From NCBI RefSeq assembly GCF_020379485.1, contig NC_063439.1, positions 19,344,098-19,408,097 of the forward strand: DNA of 64,000 nucleotides, written 5' to 3'. Below the pieces are notes generated by a model. The model made no database searches. It saw nothing but the letters and a program-made list of their open reading frames with translations, and was not told the origin of the DNA. Positions 35,453-46,910 of the stretch are shown here, piece after piece. This DNA is from Brassica napus (lineage: Eukaryota; Streptophyta; Magnoliopsida; Brassicales; Brassicaceae). A program made the position numbers and the translations under genes. Numbering within the stretch: the stretch's first letter is position 1; each line of letters begins with the position of its first letter.

Positions 35453-36459
35453 TCCCCTATATATTATTTGATAAGCATTACAACATTTTTTTGTAGTCAC
35501 GTGTCATCACTATAATGATTCTTAAAATCCTTAGAAAAATAGGTTGGTCCATCTAAATATATAATAAACTTTTTATTAAACTAACCATAAATACATCATT
35601 AATGTGATTTATTATTTTCTTAAATAAAATTACAGAATTTTCTAATGTGGCTAAAGTATATATAACAATTAATGATTTTGAATAGTAAAGATTTAATAAA
35701 AATGAGTGTATCTTATATCATATTTGTAAAATTCTAAACTATTAAAATAAATTAAACAACCATATTAACCATATCATAAAAATGAAATTTTTTTCTTTAT
35801 ATGTTATATTTTGATTTTTTTTAAAACGAGTATAAACTACTAAAACTGTTAAAAATCTCACATTCAAATTTTGTGATCCATGATTTAATTTTTTGTTATG
35901 ATATGATACAAATGATTAAAAAATCATATAAGTCGAAAGTCTCATTTAATAAGTATTAAAAATAAAGATATATATATATATATATCATTTTAAATTAAAT
36001 TATATGCCATATACAAAATACATAAATATCTTAATTTTGAAATTTACTTTAGACAATTTTTTTTGATGAAAAATTTGAAAAAATATTATAAATTACTTAA
36101 ACTATTAATTTTACAGTGAAAATTTTGTTATTAGTAATTTAATTTTTTTCCTATAATAAATACAAATGATAAAAAACATATGAGTAGAAAGTATCATTTA
36201 ATAAATATTAATATTAAAATATACTATATATATATGTTACTATCACTTAAATTTAGTTATATACCATATCAAATAGAAAAAATATTTTTTAGATTATTAA
36301 ACTTTTATTTATATCTTCGCACTAATTTAATTATATAAGTAATAGTTAGTAACTTTTTAATTATTCAATATATATTTATTATTTCATAATATGTTAGAAA
36401 CATATAATATATAAAATAATTTATATATATAATGTTGCAAGGCGCGGATCTTAACCTAG
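35453..36459 (+). mobile_element. Non-autonomous Helitron (about 1 kb)
   Basis: Starts A|TCCCCTATATATTATTTG at 35453 and ends GCGCGGATCTTAACCTAG at 36459, followed by T. There is no TSD and no coding capacity, and the interior is very AT-rich. A related copy lacking the 3' end lies at 57374-57780, sharing phrases such as TTACAACATxTTTTTGTAG and CGTGTCATCAC. The repetition of the same left end supports the boundary. Confidence 0.7.
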
Positions 36460-37140
36460 TATATCAATAAATATAAAACACCGTGCTGGATAGTGAATAC
36501 AATGTTTCAACATAACTTTTTAATAGTATATCGAAAGATGTAATAAACACGACATAAGCGTTACTTATAGTAGCTTTCTTTTGGTAAAGCCCATTTATAG
36601 TACCTAGTAACTTTAAATAACACAATAGAATCAGAATTTGAGTCTCAGAATTTTCATGTCGACAACATTTTTTCATATCATATTTATATTTTATTTATAT
36701 CTATTTCATTCTGTTGTTCAGAAAAAAAATTGTATCTATTTAATTTACTATTCCGTTTCATATTAAATATCACTGTAAAATAAATATCTCATTACAAAAT
36801 AAATATCTTTTATGATTTTAGTGCAGTTTTCACTATTATTTTTATCAATTCAGTAATTTATCTCTCTTTTAAAAAACTTCTAATTAAATAAAATAAATAT
36901 AATATTAATAGTAAAATAGGAATAAAACTGAACTTTTCACGATTTTTTAATTTGTGTAAAAGACTTTTTAATAACATTTAATTTAAAAGAGAGAGTAAAA
37001 CATAACACTGGAAGGAAAAGTTTTCAGGTGCAGAAAAAATTAAAAAAAAAGTTTTCTATGCTGTTTCTCATTAAAGATGATTGCGACATTGCGTCACCAC
37101 GTGCTACAACTAATTAAGCGGGTTATTAAAGATGTACTAA
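36460..37140. other. AT-rich spacer
   Basis: No gene or element end recognised. Confidence 0.5.
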
Positions 37141-37370
37141 GAAGAGCATGATTATCCGATAAACCCATTTGGGATTCTTAATTTTTCTTCTAATCTGATT
37201 AAAAAAGTTAAAAAGTAAACCAATCGCAAATGTCAGTAATGTTTACGAACAGTGCAAGGAACTCACTTAAATAGGTTTTTATTCGACCACTTTTATAATC
37301 GATTTTTAGTATTTTTGTGGAGCTCATGCACTAAGAACCCCACTTATGCACTGCATTAAAGATGGCCTAA
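37138..37370. mobile_element. MITE, Harbinger-like (about 227 bp)
   Basis: The body 37141-37367 is flanked by TAA. It starts GAAGAGCATGATTATCC and ends TGCATTAAAGATGGCC, matching the style of common crucifer Tourist-type MITEs. The terminal inverted repeats are weak. Confidence 0.5.
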
Positions 37371-39763
37371 TATACTCCGATAATTTTCAATTAGTTAAGA
37401 TATAGTACTGTATTACTCCGTAATTACATAGTTTTATATCACTATTTCCCATGTTTCATCGTACATAACTACATATCAAGTTGCGATGCCAAATTGTCAA
37501 TTGTTGATGATATTTATATACAAGTGGCAACAGTTCCAACTTTATCTTTTATTAAACTCAAATTAAATATAAGTACCATTTATCTAGTTGGCAAAAGGAA
37601 AGAATATGCTAGCTAAAATAACTATTGTAATTCCTTTTTCATACGAATATTTTCTCTTGTCTCCTAAAAACATGAAGATAATAATTTCCCCACGTAGTAT
37701 ATACGACTACGGTGTTTTTTGTACATACATTCTGGTTTTTTAAAAGAATATCATAATCATTTAAGTGCACACTTGTAATATCAGTTTTAGCTACCTGAGT
37801 TTGATACGATTTCTACTTATTTATTTTATAGAAAGACACAAGTTGCTTATCGTTTTTTTTCTAAAGAAGACATATTAACGTACACGCCTGAACTTAATTA
37901 AGCTGATCATGCCTTTTCTCTGCTTTGGCCACGTTAAAATAGTTTTAAAATTGCAAGTTGAATGGATATTCTTATAATAGTCCTTTTTAATCACCGTGTT
38001 AATGGAAATTTAATTAGGGATTAGCCGATTAGGTTAGGCGATAGGCGCACACACACATGCGAGAAAAATAATTATTTAATAATCGTAGTTTCCGTACTTG
38101 GATCGATCTCAATTTTGGATGCCTTAGTTAGACTCTTATCTCTAATTTATTTTATTTTAATAATCCTGTTTTAGAACGAATACTGTAATGCAATCGGTAT
38201 CAAACTCGGAATATTTGTTTCTAAAGAATTGAGTCAATTGACAGGTGAAAGTTATCTGATATCACCATGCAATGTTTCTTTTTAACATCTTAAGAAACTA
38301 AATGTCCTATATTAATAAGAAGGGACATTAACATCAGGCAAATAAAAATGTGACATCATTAACCATCGAGTTTTAACAATTTCTTTTGTATCCCAGATTC
38401 TACAATAGTTTTTTTCACTTTTTTCATAACGATTTTAAAAAATATGTGGCTGCTTAATTCACCAAGTAGAAACTAAGTGCGTAATTAACCAAATGCTCAC
38501 GTGTAAAAATGTAAAAATACCGACTACGTCAACTTGTGAGCACACTTGCTTAGATTTTGAAAATAAAACAAACGAATTCGAGATAGTCCTCAAGTTACTC
38601 CCACTATAAAAAAAAAACGCAGGTTAATATAATATTAATATCAATAGTTAATCACCTGTTCAGACTAATTAAGTTGAACCTACGAGTAATCGCTGAACCA
38701 TCTTGGTCAAAATCTGTATCGAGACAAGAATATGTTATATAGTTCCGTTTCAAATGTCATTGCATTTTATCTCTTTTACACTTTGCTTTTGTTGCATGTT
38801 TTATTTTCGGACCGAGAAATAAGAAACAAAGTATCTTTTACAAAAAAAAAGAAATAAGAAACAAAGTGTAATTATCATCATCTCGTACATAGACATTTAG
38901 TTTTACTTGTCATTTTTATCCAACATTTTTTAAATTTCAGTCTTAGATATCCATATAAGTTGACAACGAATAAAATATCCAATACCTTTTTTATTAAAAA
39001 AATATAAATATATATTTTAGAAACATTTAGACTGGAGCAAGAAAATCGAAAACGAAGAATATTTCCTGGGTCAAACGGTCAAAATAATTAAACAAAAACG
39101 AACACGAGCTTTGGAACAAGTGGGCCGTATGTAAGGCCCATAAAAGTCACGTGCGCTGGCCTTTCATCACCGACACCGTCAAAACGGAACCTTTGACGTC
39201 GGCAATAACCAACACCGCACTCGTGTGAGGCACGCGCTTTTTGCACGGCACGGCTCTTATCTGAGTTATCTCAACTTGACCTTCAAGCTCACCGTTCAGG
39301 CAAATATCTTATTCTAAAAAAATAGTTACATTTAATGGCTCACCTATTTTTCAGCAATTCCTTTTTTCCATTACCATGGTAATCATATAAAATCACCGAA
39401 CCATAGAGAGTAATTAATAATGGTGTCTGAATGTCTACATATTGTTTAACAGTGTTTATATATGTGTTTGGTTTTACTTGGCAACTTGTCTGACCTTTTT
39501 CTTAATTCCTTTTAATTTATTAAGCTCGTTTAAGTTTTGAATGTGACAGTTAAATAGTTCACTTGCATGTCGATGAAACTAGATACCACCCACAACACAA
39601 GTTGCAAAAGTTTCAGATACATTACTAATATAGTATCAGTTTATACAATTTGTTCATATTGGCCTGAATCTTCAAAACCAAATTTCTTTCCGTTAGTATA
39701 ATTCAACTTTATAATATACGAGTTATTTACTCTATTTTACTATGTTTATATAATTATATAAAA
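37371..39763. other. Upstream region of ABR1, no other gene seen
   Basis: About 2.4 kb of AT-rich DNA. The final part (39100-39300) is less AT-rich and contains promoter-like motifs, annotated separately. Confidence 0.5.
39118..39160 (+). promoter_or_regulatory. Site II and G-box cluster upstream of ABR1
   Basis: TGGGCC, GGCCCA and CACGTG occur within 43 bases, about 0.9 kb before the ABR1 start codon. CACGTG is the core of ABA-responsive elements. ABR1 is an ABA-induced gene in Arabidopsis, so the location is suggestive but unproven. Confidence 0.4.
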
Positions 39764-40061
39764 GTGCGTGTTTTCTATTCACACGGAAAGAGAATTCTTT
39801 CTTTTTGGCGGCGCGGAATAAAAAAAGTTTACGCAAGCAAAAATATCTGTATATCTATGAAGCTTAAACCTCGTTCTCTGTCTGACAAAGAAACATCTCG
39901 TAAAATCTCTGTATTTCTTTCTCTCTGCCTCTCTGTTTTTTTTTCGTCTCTATCTACAGAGCTTTCTTTCCCTCTAAGTAAAGAAAACAATACATTTTTA
40001 AATTTCTAGGTTTATAAGATTTAAGTAGTTCAGAGGAGATTAGAGTTAAGAGGTTTTCTTT

Positions 40062-42455
40062 ATGTGTACCATAAAAGTGGCAAATCAAGACGGAAACGTT
40101 GGTAAGAAAGCCGAGCCTACCACTGGAGAAGATGATCATGGGACGTTATCAGACATCGATCAATGGCTTTACTTATTCGCGGCCGAAGACGACCACCTCC
40201 ACCGTGATAACGCTTTCACGCCTCCCTACTCGTCGTCTTCTCTTATGACGAGCTATAACAGAGAGATGGAGATGTCTGCAATCGTCTCTGCTTTGACACA
40301 TGTAGTCGCTGGAAATGTTCCTACTCATCAATACGGTGACGGTAGCGGTGGAGGTGGCGGTGGAGAAGGGAATTCGAATTCCTCTTCCTCCTCCGGACAA
40401 AAAAGGAGGAGAGAGGTGGAGGAAGATGGCGGTGGGGGGAAAGCAGTCGAGGCAGCTAATACTTTGACGGTTGATCAATATTTCTCCAGCGGCAGTTCTA
40501 CTTCTAAAGGTAATTCATCTCGCTGATTTAAAAAAAAATCATATCATCCATAACACACGCGTGCACTAATGAATTAGTACTGAATTATTTTCGACACGAA
40601 GACAAACTACTATGCTAAAAATGATGGTAGTGTAGATTTTTGTGCTTATAAATCTTTCTATTGTGTAAATACATATAAAAAGAATGGTCGACTTAAAACA
40701 TAGACTAACGTTTTCCTTAATTTTGTTAAATTTTCACACTCAAATATTTTCGACATGAATACAAATTACTATGCTAAAAATGATGGTAGTGTAGATTTTT
40801 GTGCTTACAAATCTTTCTATTGTGTAAATACATATAAAAAGAATGGTCGATTTAAAACATAGACTAACGTTTTCCTTAATTTTGTTAAATTTTCAAATTA
40901 ATTGTGAGAGATTCTGAATTTGGAAGGTCGTTTATGATAAGTATTTTACATATATAGATATGTGATGTAGTATAAAATTATATGCATCAAGTGTATGGTC
41001 ACATCACATTTTTCTAAGTTAGAAATATAAATAGTGTTTTTTTTAAGTGCTCTTTTTGTTTTTTTCATAAGAAGTTGCCCTAACACAATATACAAAAACA
41101 ACATCAATAATACTTAATATGTTTTTCTATATACAAGTCCAATGTGATTGTTATAAAGTTATAAGTAATGAGTTGTTTTTCACAAGACTATCGAAAATCT
41201 CAATTTGAAATTTCTTGTATTGAGAAAAAAAAAAAAAAAAATCTTGTATTGAAAAACCAATGCATGCATATAAATATTTTCTTCCGAATGTTAAGGTGTT
41301 AATGTTTTTGAACTACAAAAAAAAAAAAAAAAAAAGAGAAAAAAAGCTGGTGATTAAGGATGTACTATATAAAGTAACAAATGTGTTAGAATTGAAAATA
41401 TAAAAAGTGTACTTGATTATCCGGACATATACTTAAAGAGTTGTAATTAAAAAAAGGCATGATATTAATTAACAAAAAAAAGATGATATGCCAAAAGAAT
41501 CCATATCCTTCCATTTGCCTCAAGGGTCGTTTTCCACTTGCTTCTTTTTACTACTTGTTCATTGCTCTTTGTCCATTTGGCCTCATCGCTTTCTCATAAT
41601 CACTTAACACTCTTTTTTAAGGACTTTCTCTTTCTTAGTCCTTTTTAAATAGAGTTAATTAACGAGTCAGGACAAAAGAGTGAAATTTTATATGTCTATT
41701 TTTGTTTGTTTGCAGTGAGAGAAGCTTCGAGCAACATGTCAGGTGGTTCAGGTCCAACATATGAATACACTACTACAGAAAATGGTACTACCGAAACGTC
41801 ATCGTCTAGTGGGGACCAACCTCGAAGAAGATACAGGGGTGTGAGACAAAGACCATGGGGGAAATGGGCGGCAGAGATTCGAGATCCGTTCAAAGCGGCT
41901 AGAGTTTGGCTCGGTACGTTCGACAATGCTGAGTCAGCTGCAAGAGCTTACGACGAAGCTGCTCTTCGTTTTAGAGGCAACAAAGCCAAACTCAACTTTC
42001 CTGAAAACGTAAAACTCGTTAGACCCACTGCAACACAATCTGTGCCACAAACTGCTGTTCAGAGACCAACTCAGTTAAGGAACTCGAGTTCTACAAGTAC
42101 CCTTTTGCCCATAAGACCTGCTTCAGAGCAAATAGTTCATTCTCAGCCGTTGATGCAACCGTACAACATGAGTTACTCGGAGATGACTCGTCAACAACAA
42201 CAGTTTCAACATCATCATCAACAACAATCGATGGATTTATATGATCAATTGTCATTTTCGTTGCCTTTTGGTCACACTGGAGACTCAACAATGCTATCCA
42301 CATCATCATCGTCATCTCATTCTCGTCCTCTGTTTTCTCCAGCAGCAGTTCAACAACCGCCGGAATCAGCTAGTGAAACCGGTTATTTCAAGGAGTTAAA
42401 ATGGTCACCAGACAAGACAAACAATAATAACTATAGTAATAGTCCATCCTCCTAA
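40062..42455 (+). CDS. ABR1: ABR1, AP2/ERF transcription factor (2 exons)
   Basis: Exon 1 is 40062-40509 and exon 2 is 41716-42455. Together they encode 395 residues (the Arabidopsis protein is about 390). The AP2/ERF domain lies around residues 185-245: [20 protein letters not shown], then [17 protein letters not shown] and [14 protein letters not shown]. The WAAEIRD element and A/D positions mark the ERF subfamily (group X). The N-terminus has the family-typical [14 protein letters not shown] and [14 protein letters not shown], and the C-terminus is Gln/His/Ser rich. In Arabidopsis it represses ABA responses and also takes part in wound and defence responses in the nucleus. The start is the first ATG ([10 protein letters not shown]). 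The 1.2 kb intron contains a tandem duplication. Collinear with At5g64750. Confidence 0.95.
40590..40895. repeat. Tandem duplication in ABR1 intron
   Basis: About 145 bases (40590-40734), containing ATGCTAAAAATGATGGTAG and AACATAGACTAACG, recur at 40747-40895 with only a few substitutions. The copies are separated by about 12 bases. The high identity suggests a recent duplication. Confidence 0.9.
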
Positions 42456-42804
42456 TGGAATTGCTTCATTTCTTATTTTTCTTTTTACTATAAATAAGTT
42501 AGCGTTTAGGTTTTTATGGCTTGCTTGCTTTATTTTGTTTTTATGGCTTTCTTATTTGCATGTTTGTTTTCAATATTTTATCATATTTTTGGATAATATT
42601 AAGTTGTAAAAAATGAAAAATATAATAGTGAGAAAACAACTAAAAGACGAAGAGTTTTGTTTACTCTTTAAAGGTTTCCTTAAAGATCACATACAAGAGC
42701 TAATGCATGTGAGCCAAAACAAAGACAAAAAAAAACTCAAATGAAGAATTTTGGGACAGTGACAACAACCTGAGAGATTATTTCTACTGGTGTTTGTGGC
42801 TTTC
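42456..42804. other. ABR1 3' UTR and spacer
   Basis: T-rich 3' flank of ABR1 followed by the decayed RPN5 copy on the opposite strand. Confidence 0.5.
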
Positions 42805-43440
42805 TCAAGCTCTTAGTGCAACTTTATCAACCATAGTTTGTTTGTGGATTTGGTGACAACTCTTCTCAACAAGATCTAAAAGCTTCTCCAACTTCGTTTC
42901 TCAAGTTCTTTGCTGTATTTACCCATCTGGAAGCAGATTATTCCTGATGGCCTGTCGATTCTTGCTATCAAGGCTTTGGACACAACCGTCTCAGATAGAT
43001 GCTTCTCTGCTTCCTGAGATAAAAACGAATCAATAAGCAGAGCTTAACGTATAACTGGTTATAATTAAATTGTTGTTTGGACTTATATATTTACCTCAAT
43101 GGTCAGAAGGACGCAAACAAAGAGATACGAAAAAATAGCCTTCACCAGCTTTGTCACCTAAAGAGCATCCTCCAATCATGTTTTTCCTCTTTCTCTTTCT
43201 CAAACTCGACCTTGTAATTGTTCCATAGAGACGTCCAGTGGATCACCTCCATTGTCACAATCTGTTTTAGAAGCATCCTGCAACAGAGATATAGTTATCT
43301 AATACAGAGAAGAAAGGAAGAAGTAAAGAAACACAAAGCTTTATATCAAGACAAAGACAAAGACTTGAAATCAGGAATTTCTGATAAGTTTCTTGTCTTC
43401 CAAGGTTGCATTAAGCAGGCTCGATTGCATCGGATCATGT
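42805..43440 (-). pseudogene. RPN5 (26S proteasome lid subunit) pseudogene
   Basis: Minus-strand pieces match the C-terminal half of RPN5 in order: near 43440-43360 [12 protein letters not shown] then LSEIPDFK; near 43285-43150 [20 protein letters not shown] then FEKEKEE; near 43015-42900 [20 protein letters not shown]; and at the end [18 protein letters not shown] to a stop at 42805. RPN5 is a PCI-domain lid subunit. There is a frameshift between LEDKK and LSEIPDFK and another before [10 protein letters not shown]. The exon with the middle of the PCI domain is missing, and no N-terminal exons were found. It lies right after ABR1, where Arabidopsis has RPN5B (At5g64760), so it is probably a decayed collinear copy. 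Confidence 0.85.
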
Positions 43441-43766
43441 GGTGCCAAGACCAAGAACCAGCAAATCATCCTCAGAACCTATGATGAGATGATGATCAGG
43501 AGAAAATTTAATTCCAGCTGATTATAGAATATAAACTAACCGAAATCCACTAGATTTCATTAGCAACAGAGATAGTGTTCCAAGTAATCGAAAGTAGAGA
43601 GATTCAAGAGGGAAGGTGATCGTCGATAAGCTAAGACTCTTGGGCCGATGGTACGTTTTCTTTATGGGCCGTTACATTTTTAAGACTATTCTGACGATAA
43701 TATGCCCTTAAAGTGAGGAGGCTTAAAAAAGCCCATTATTACTCTAGCCTCGACAACCCCCAATAG
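43441..43766. other. Spacer
   Basis: No recognisable gene. Contains GGGCCG/GGGCC motifs near 43640-43740. The N-terminal exons of RPN5 would be expected here but are not seen. Confidence 0.5.
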
Positions 43767-44611
43767 CAAGATTCCATGAATTTTTTTTTTTCCATCTATT
43801 TTTTATTAATAAAGCCGAAGCCCATAATTTTACAAAAACCTGAAGGCCCACACTAACGAAGCCCAGGTAAAAGATAACCAAACAAACTGGGTCCAAGCCC
43901 ATTACATTAAAAACCGACCACCGACAATACGCGTCTCGTCCTTACCACGTGGCACGGAACCGCGTCATGGCCACCGCCGGGAGAAGCTACGTCAGAACTA
44001 GGACGGCGTCTCACCGGCCATACCAAGAGCATGCATCTACCCTGCATACCACTTCATCACCATCACTTCTTCCAACGGAGATAATCAATCGATCTAGATC
44101 GAGATCTCATCCTGAGCACAAACGAAGCCACCACACACAGATCCATCTTCAGTCTGTCGGAGAGCGTTATCAAACGAATCACGATCTCATCCGATCACCA
44201 AGCACACAAGAACAGCGAATTAAAACCCGGAAGCCCCAACACCAACGCCTCCATCTCTCGGGACACCCTGAACCAAACTACCAACCACCAACGCCTTCAC
44301 AGACAAAGGCCACGGATGCCGGCGACGCAGAGCTAAGAAAGCCTCCACCTCCGGTGACAAGAGCCGGCGACGGCGGAGCTGTATAAGTCTCCACCTCCCG
44401 GAATCCAAGCTAAACGGAGAAAAAACGATATTTCCCTCTCAAGAACATGCACACCAAATCGAGCAAAGAAACAAAAACGAAAAAGAAAAAACACAAATCC
44501 GGACCAACGGTGGCTGTGGAAGCCCCTCCGTTGGCCGGAAAACGAGATATCTCTTTCTCTCTCTTTTCTCTTTGGACTCTCTCTGTTTTCTCTCGCCAAG
44601 ATTCCATGAAT
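43767..44611 (-). mobile_element. Sadhu-like non-autonomous retroposon with 15-bp TSD
   Basis: CAAGATTCCATGAAT occurs at 43767-43781 and again at 44597-44611. Between them is an 815-base body (43782-44596) whose left edge is a T run, so the element is on the minus strand with a poly(A) tail. The body is comparatively GC-rich and pyrimidine-rich at its 5' end (GAGAGAAAACAGAGAGAG on the minus strand). No reverse transcriptase is encoded. Its size, tail and TSD resemble Arabidopsis Sadhu retroposons. The alternatives are a LINE retaining only its 5' and 3' ends, or a processed copy of an unknown transcript. Confidence 0.8.
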
Positions 44612-44677
44612 ATGAGACCGTTAAAAGTTCCAATTATTTTCTTCTAGACTCAACGGTAAAAACTTAGGCCTTTTATG

Positions 44678-45277
44678 GTACAGTGTAGGGCTGGGCATAA
44701 AATCCGAAACCCGAAATCCGAAACGAAACATCCGATCCGTACCCGATCCGAAATGTAAAAAATTCCTCAATGGATCTTATAGGGTGTTACAAAACATATC
44801 CGAACCCGAAGTGTTATTAACCGAACCCGAACGGGTAACCCGAAAACCCTAAAGCCCGAAAAATATCCGAAAAAACCGATCTGAATGTCCAAATTAATAT
44901 AATATAAATATTTGAAACATAAATATGTACTTCAAATATTTAATTTCATATTTATTTTGATATGATATCTAACAATAAGTATTGAAAATTTAAATAAACA
45001 CCTTAAATACTCCATTATATACAAAGAAGGATATATTTCTTATGTTTTACTTTTAAATTTTAGATTTTACTTTGGATATACCCGAACCGATCCGATATAA
45101 TCCGAATCCGAATGATATATGGTTACTTTGAACATATCCGAACCGATCCGAAACCGAAGTGTTATATCCGAATCCTATCCGTACTTGTATATCCGAAGTG
45201 TTACAAAATAGAACCAAAATCCAAAAAACTCGATCCAAACCCGAACGGGTATCCGAACGCCCAGGCCTAGTACAGTG
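44678..45277. mobile_element. hAT-type MITE with 8-bp TSD
   Basis: The body 44686-45269 (584 bases) is flanked by GTACAGTG at 44678-44685 and 45270-45277. The termini are TAGGGCTGGGCA and, reversed, TAGGCCTGGGCG. The interior consists of many CCGAAAC/CCGATCC-type repeats. An 8-base TSD plus short terminal inverted repeats fits the hAT superfamily. No coding sequence. Confidence 0.85.
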
Positions 45278-46537
45278 TGTAAGGTTAAGGTGATCGGATA
45301 TTCGGATTTTTGGAAATATTCGTGATCCGATTCTTTTGGTCCAAATAGTTAACTATCTGAACCAATTTGATTTGTAGCAATCCAAATATTCGGTGTCCCG
45401 GAAATCTAGAAAATTTTAGTTTTTTGTCTGTACATCTGATTCGATCCGTAAAAATAAATAAAACAAAATAATATAAAATACTAATATTTTATTAAAAATA
45501 AAAAGTTATTTACTTTTTTAAATTCAATAACTAATATAATAAATTTAGTAAATAAATTTTTTGTAAAATATATAAATTGTAATATTTATATAACACTATT
45601 AATATTTGTGATTTGTTTTGTTTCTTATGAATATTGCATATTAATATTTGCTTTACTTTGTTTCGTAGAATTACAGACATTCAAATTTTTTGGTTCATCG
45701 AATCAAAATTTACGGATATTTTGCCATCATGCTTATCGTTTAGGCTTATTGTTTTTGGTTATACTGGGCTTTGTCTCGATTTTGGGCTTCACCCTTTATA
45801 CAATACTTGTTAAAAAAAAAAAAACTGTGAAAACCTAAATCCTTTTTCATTTTTTATTCTGCATCTTAATGCAAATATTCATATATTATGCGTTTGGATA
45901 CCATGCCAAATCTATAAAATCTAGAATATCTACATATTTGAAATGCAAAAAAAATGTAGAGTTAAAATTAAATTATATTATAAACTTTTGATATTTTTTT
46001 TTGGTTAAAAACTTTTGATATTTTAAACTATTATATAAATTTTGCCATGTTTTGTTATCGTGATATAGTTTTTACATGGTTTGTGTCAACAAGTTATTTA
46101 GAACTACAATTTTCATGTCCTCGAGATGATGTCTATGTCATATATATGTCACACATGTTTTTTAAACTACATGTAACACATGCGATCAAAATGAATAATA
46201 TTCAAACAATAAACTTAAAAGAAGATGTTAGAGTATATACACATAAGATACAAATATGTATTGATGACATTTATTCGCAAACAGAAACTCACGATGCAAT
46301 CCATACATAAACACACACAAACTATGAGTATTACATAAAACTCTTTTTATCGAGACAAGGCTGTACACATATGTAGGGCATACAACCTCGATTATACTTA
46401 TGTTCATATATATAACATAGTTTACGATTTTTCAATACTTAAAAATAATTTCTTTTGAATATATCACATAAATCTCGGGATATCTTAGAACCTCTGGATA
46501 TCTCACAAGAAATTGATAAGCTCGTCATCATATGTGT
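45278..46537. other. AT-rich spacer with MITE-like remnants
   Basis: Near 45290-45430, phrases such as GATCGGATATTCGGATTTTT resemble the interior of the hAT MITE and are probably a decayed relative. No gene was recognised. The last part is the 3' flank of RGF9 on the minus strand. Confidence 0.5.
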
Positions 46538-46910
46538 TTATTTGCGATTATGTATCGGTCTTTTCTTGTTCGCACTATTATAATCCATGTCAACCAATCC
46601 ATCACCATCATTTCCTCCTCCGTATTGCCATGAGTTCCGATTTTCTTGATCCTTCTCCACTACCATTAGTGTTCTCTTCCTCACGATTCCTCCTATGTTT
46701 CGTGCTTCAATTCCAAAACAAACTATCATCAGAAAAATATTTTTTGGTATTCTATTTTAGTATTCGTAAAATCATGATGGATCGATATATACTTGATATA
46801 ACTATAAAACTCACTGTATTAGCTATAAATTTACCTTGAGCAGGAGAACAAATGAAGAAGATGAGAAGAAGTGCCAGGAGGAGAGACTTGTGGGAAACCC
46901 TAATTGCCAT
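46538..46910 (-). CDS. RGF9: RGF9/GLV2/CLEL9 secreted peptide precursor (2 exons)
   Basis: Minus-strand exon 1 (46910-46835) encodes MAIRVSHKSLLLALLL, a hydrophobic signal peptide ending SPAQ. Exon 2 (46704-46538) encodes the variable region and the C-terminal peptide DYNSANKKRPIHNRK, preceded by DM. The joined precursor is 80 residues. The DY motif and Pro near the end are the tyrosine-sulfation and hydroxylation sites of root meristem growth factor/GOLVEN peptides. In the family, the processed peptide acts outside the cell on RGI receptor kinases to regulate root meristem size and auxin-efflux carrier traffic. Splice sites are GT-AG. Collinear with At5g64770. Confidence 0.92.

Noticed and set aside
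35971..35986. AT dinucleotide run
   Set aside because: Simple repeat in an AT-rich Helitron interior; no origin or regulatory structure is supported.
43949..44386. 145-residue open frame on the plus strand, and several on the minus strand
   Set aside because: They fall inside the Sadhu-like retroposon and have low-complexity composition without domains.
45608..46310. Hydrophobic short open frames (76 and 87 residues)
   Set aside because: Composition follows T-rich DNA; no start context, family or splice evidence.
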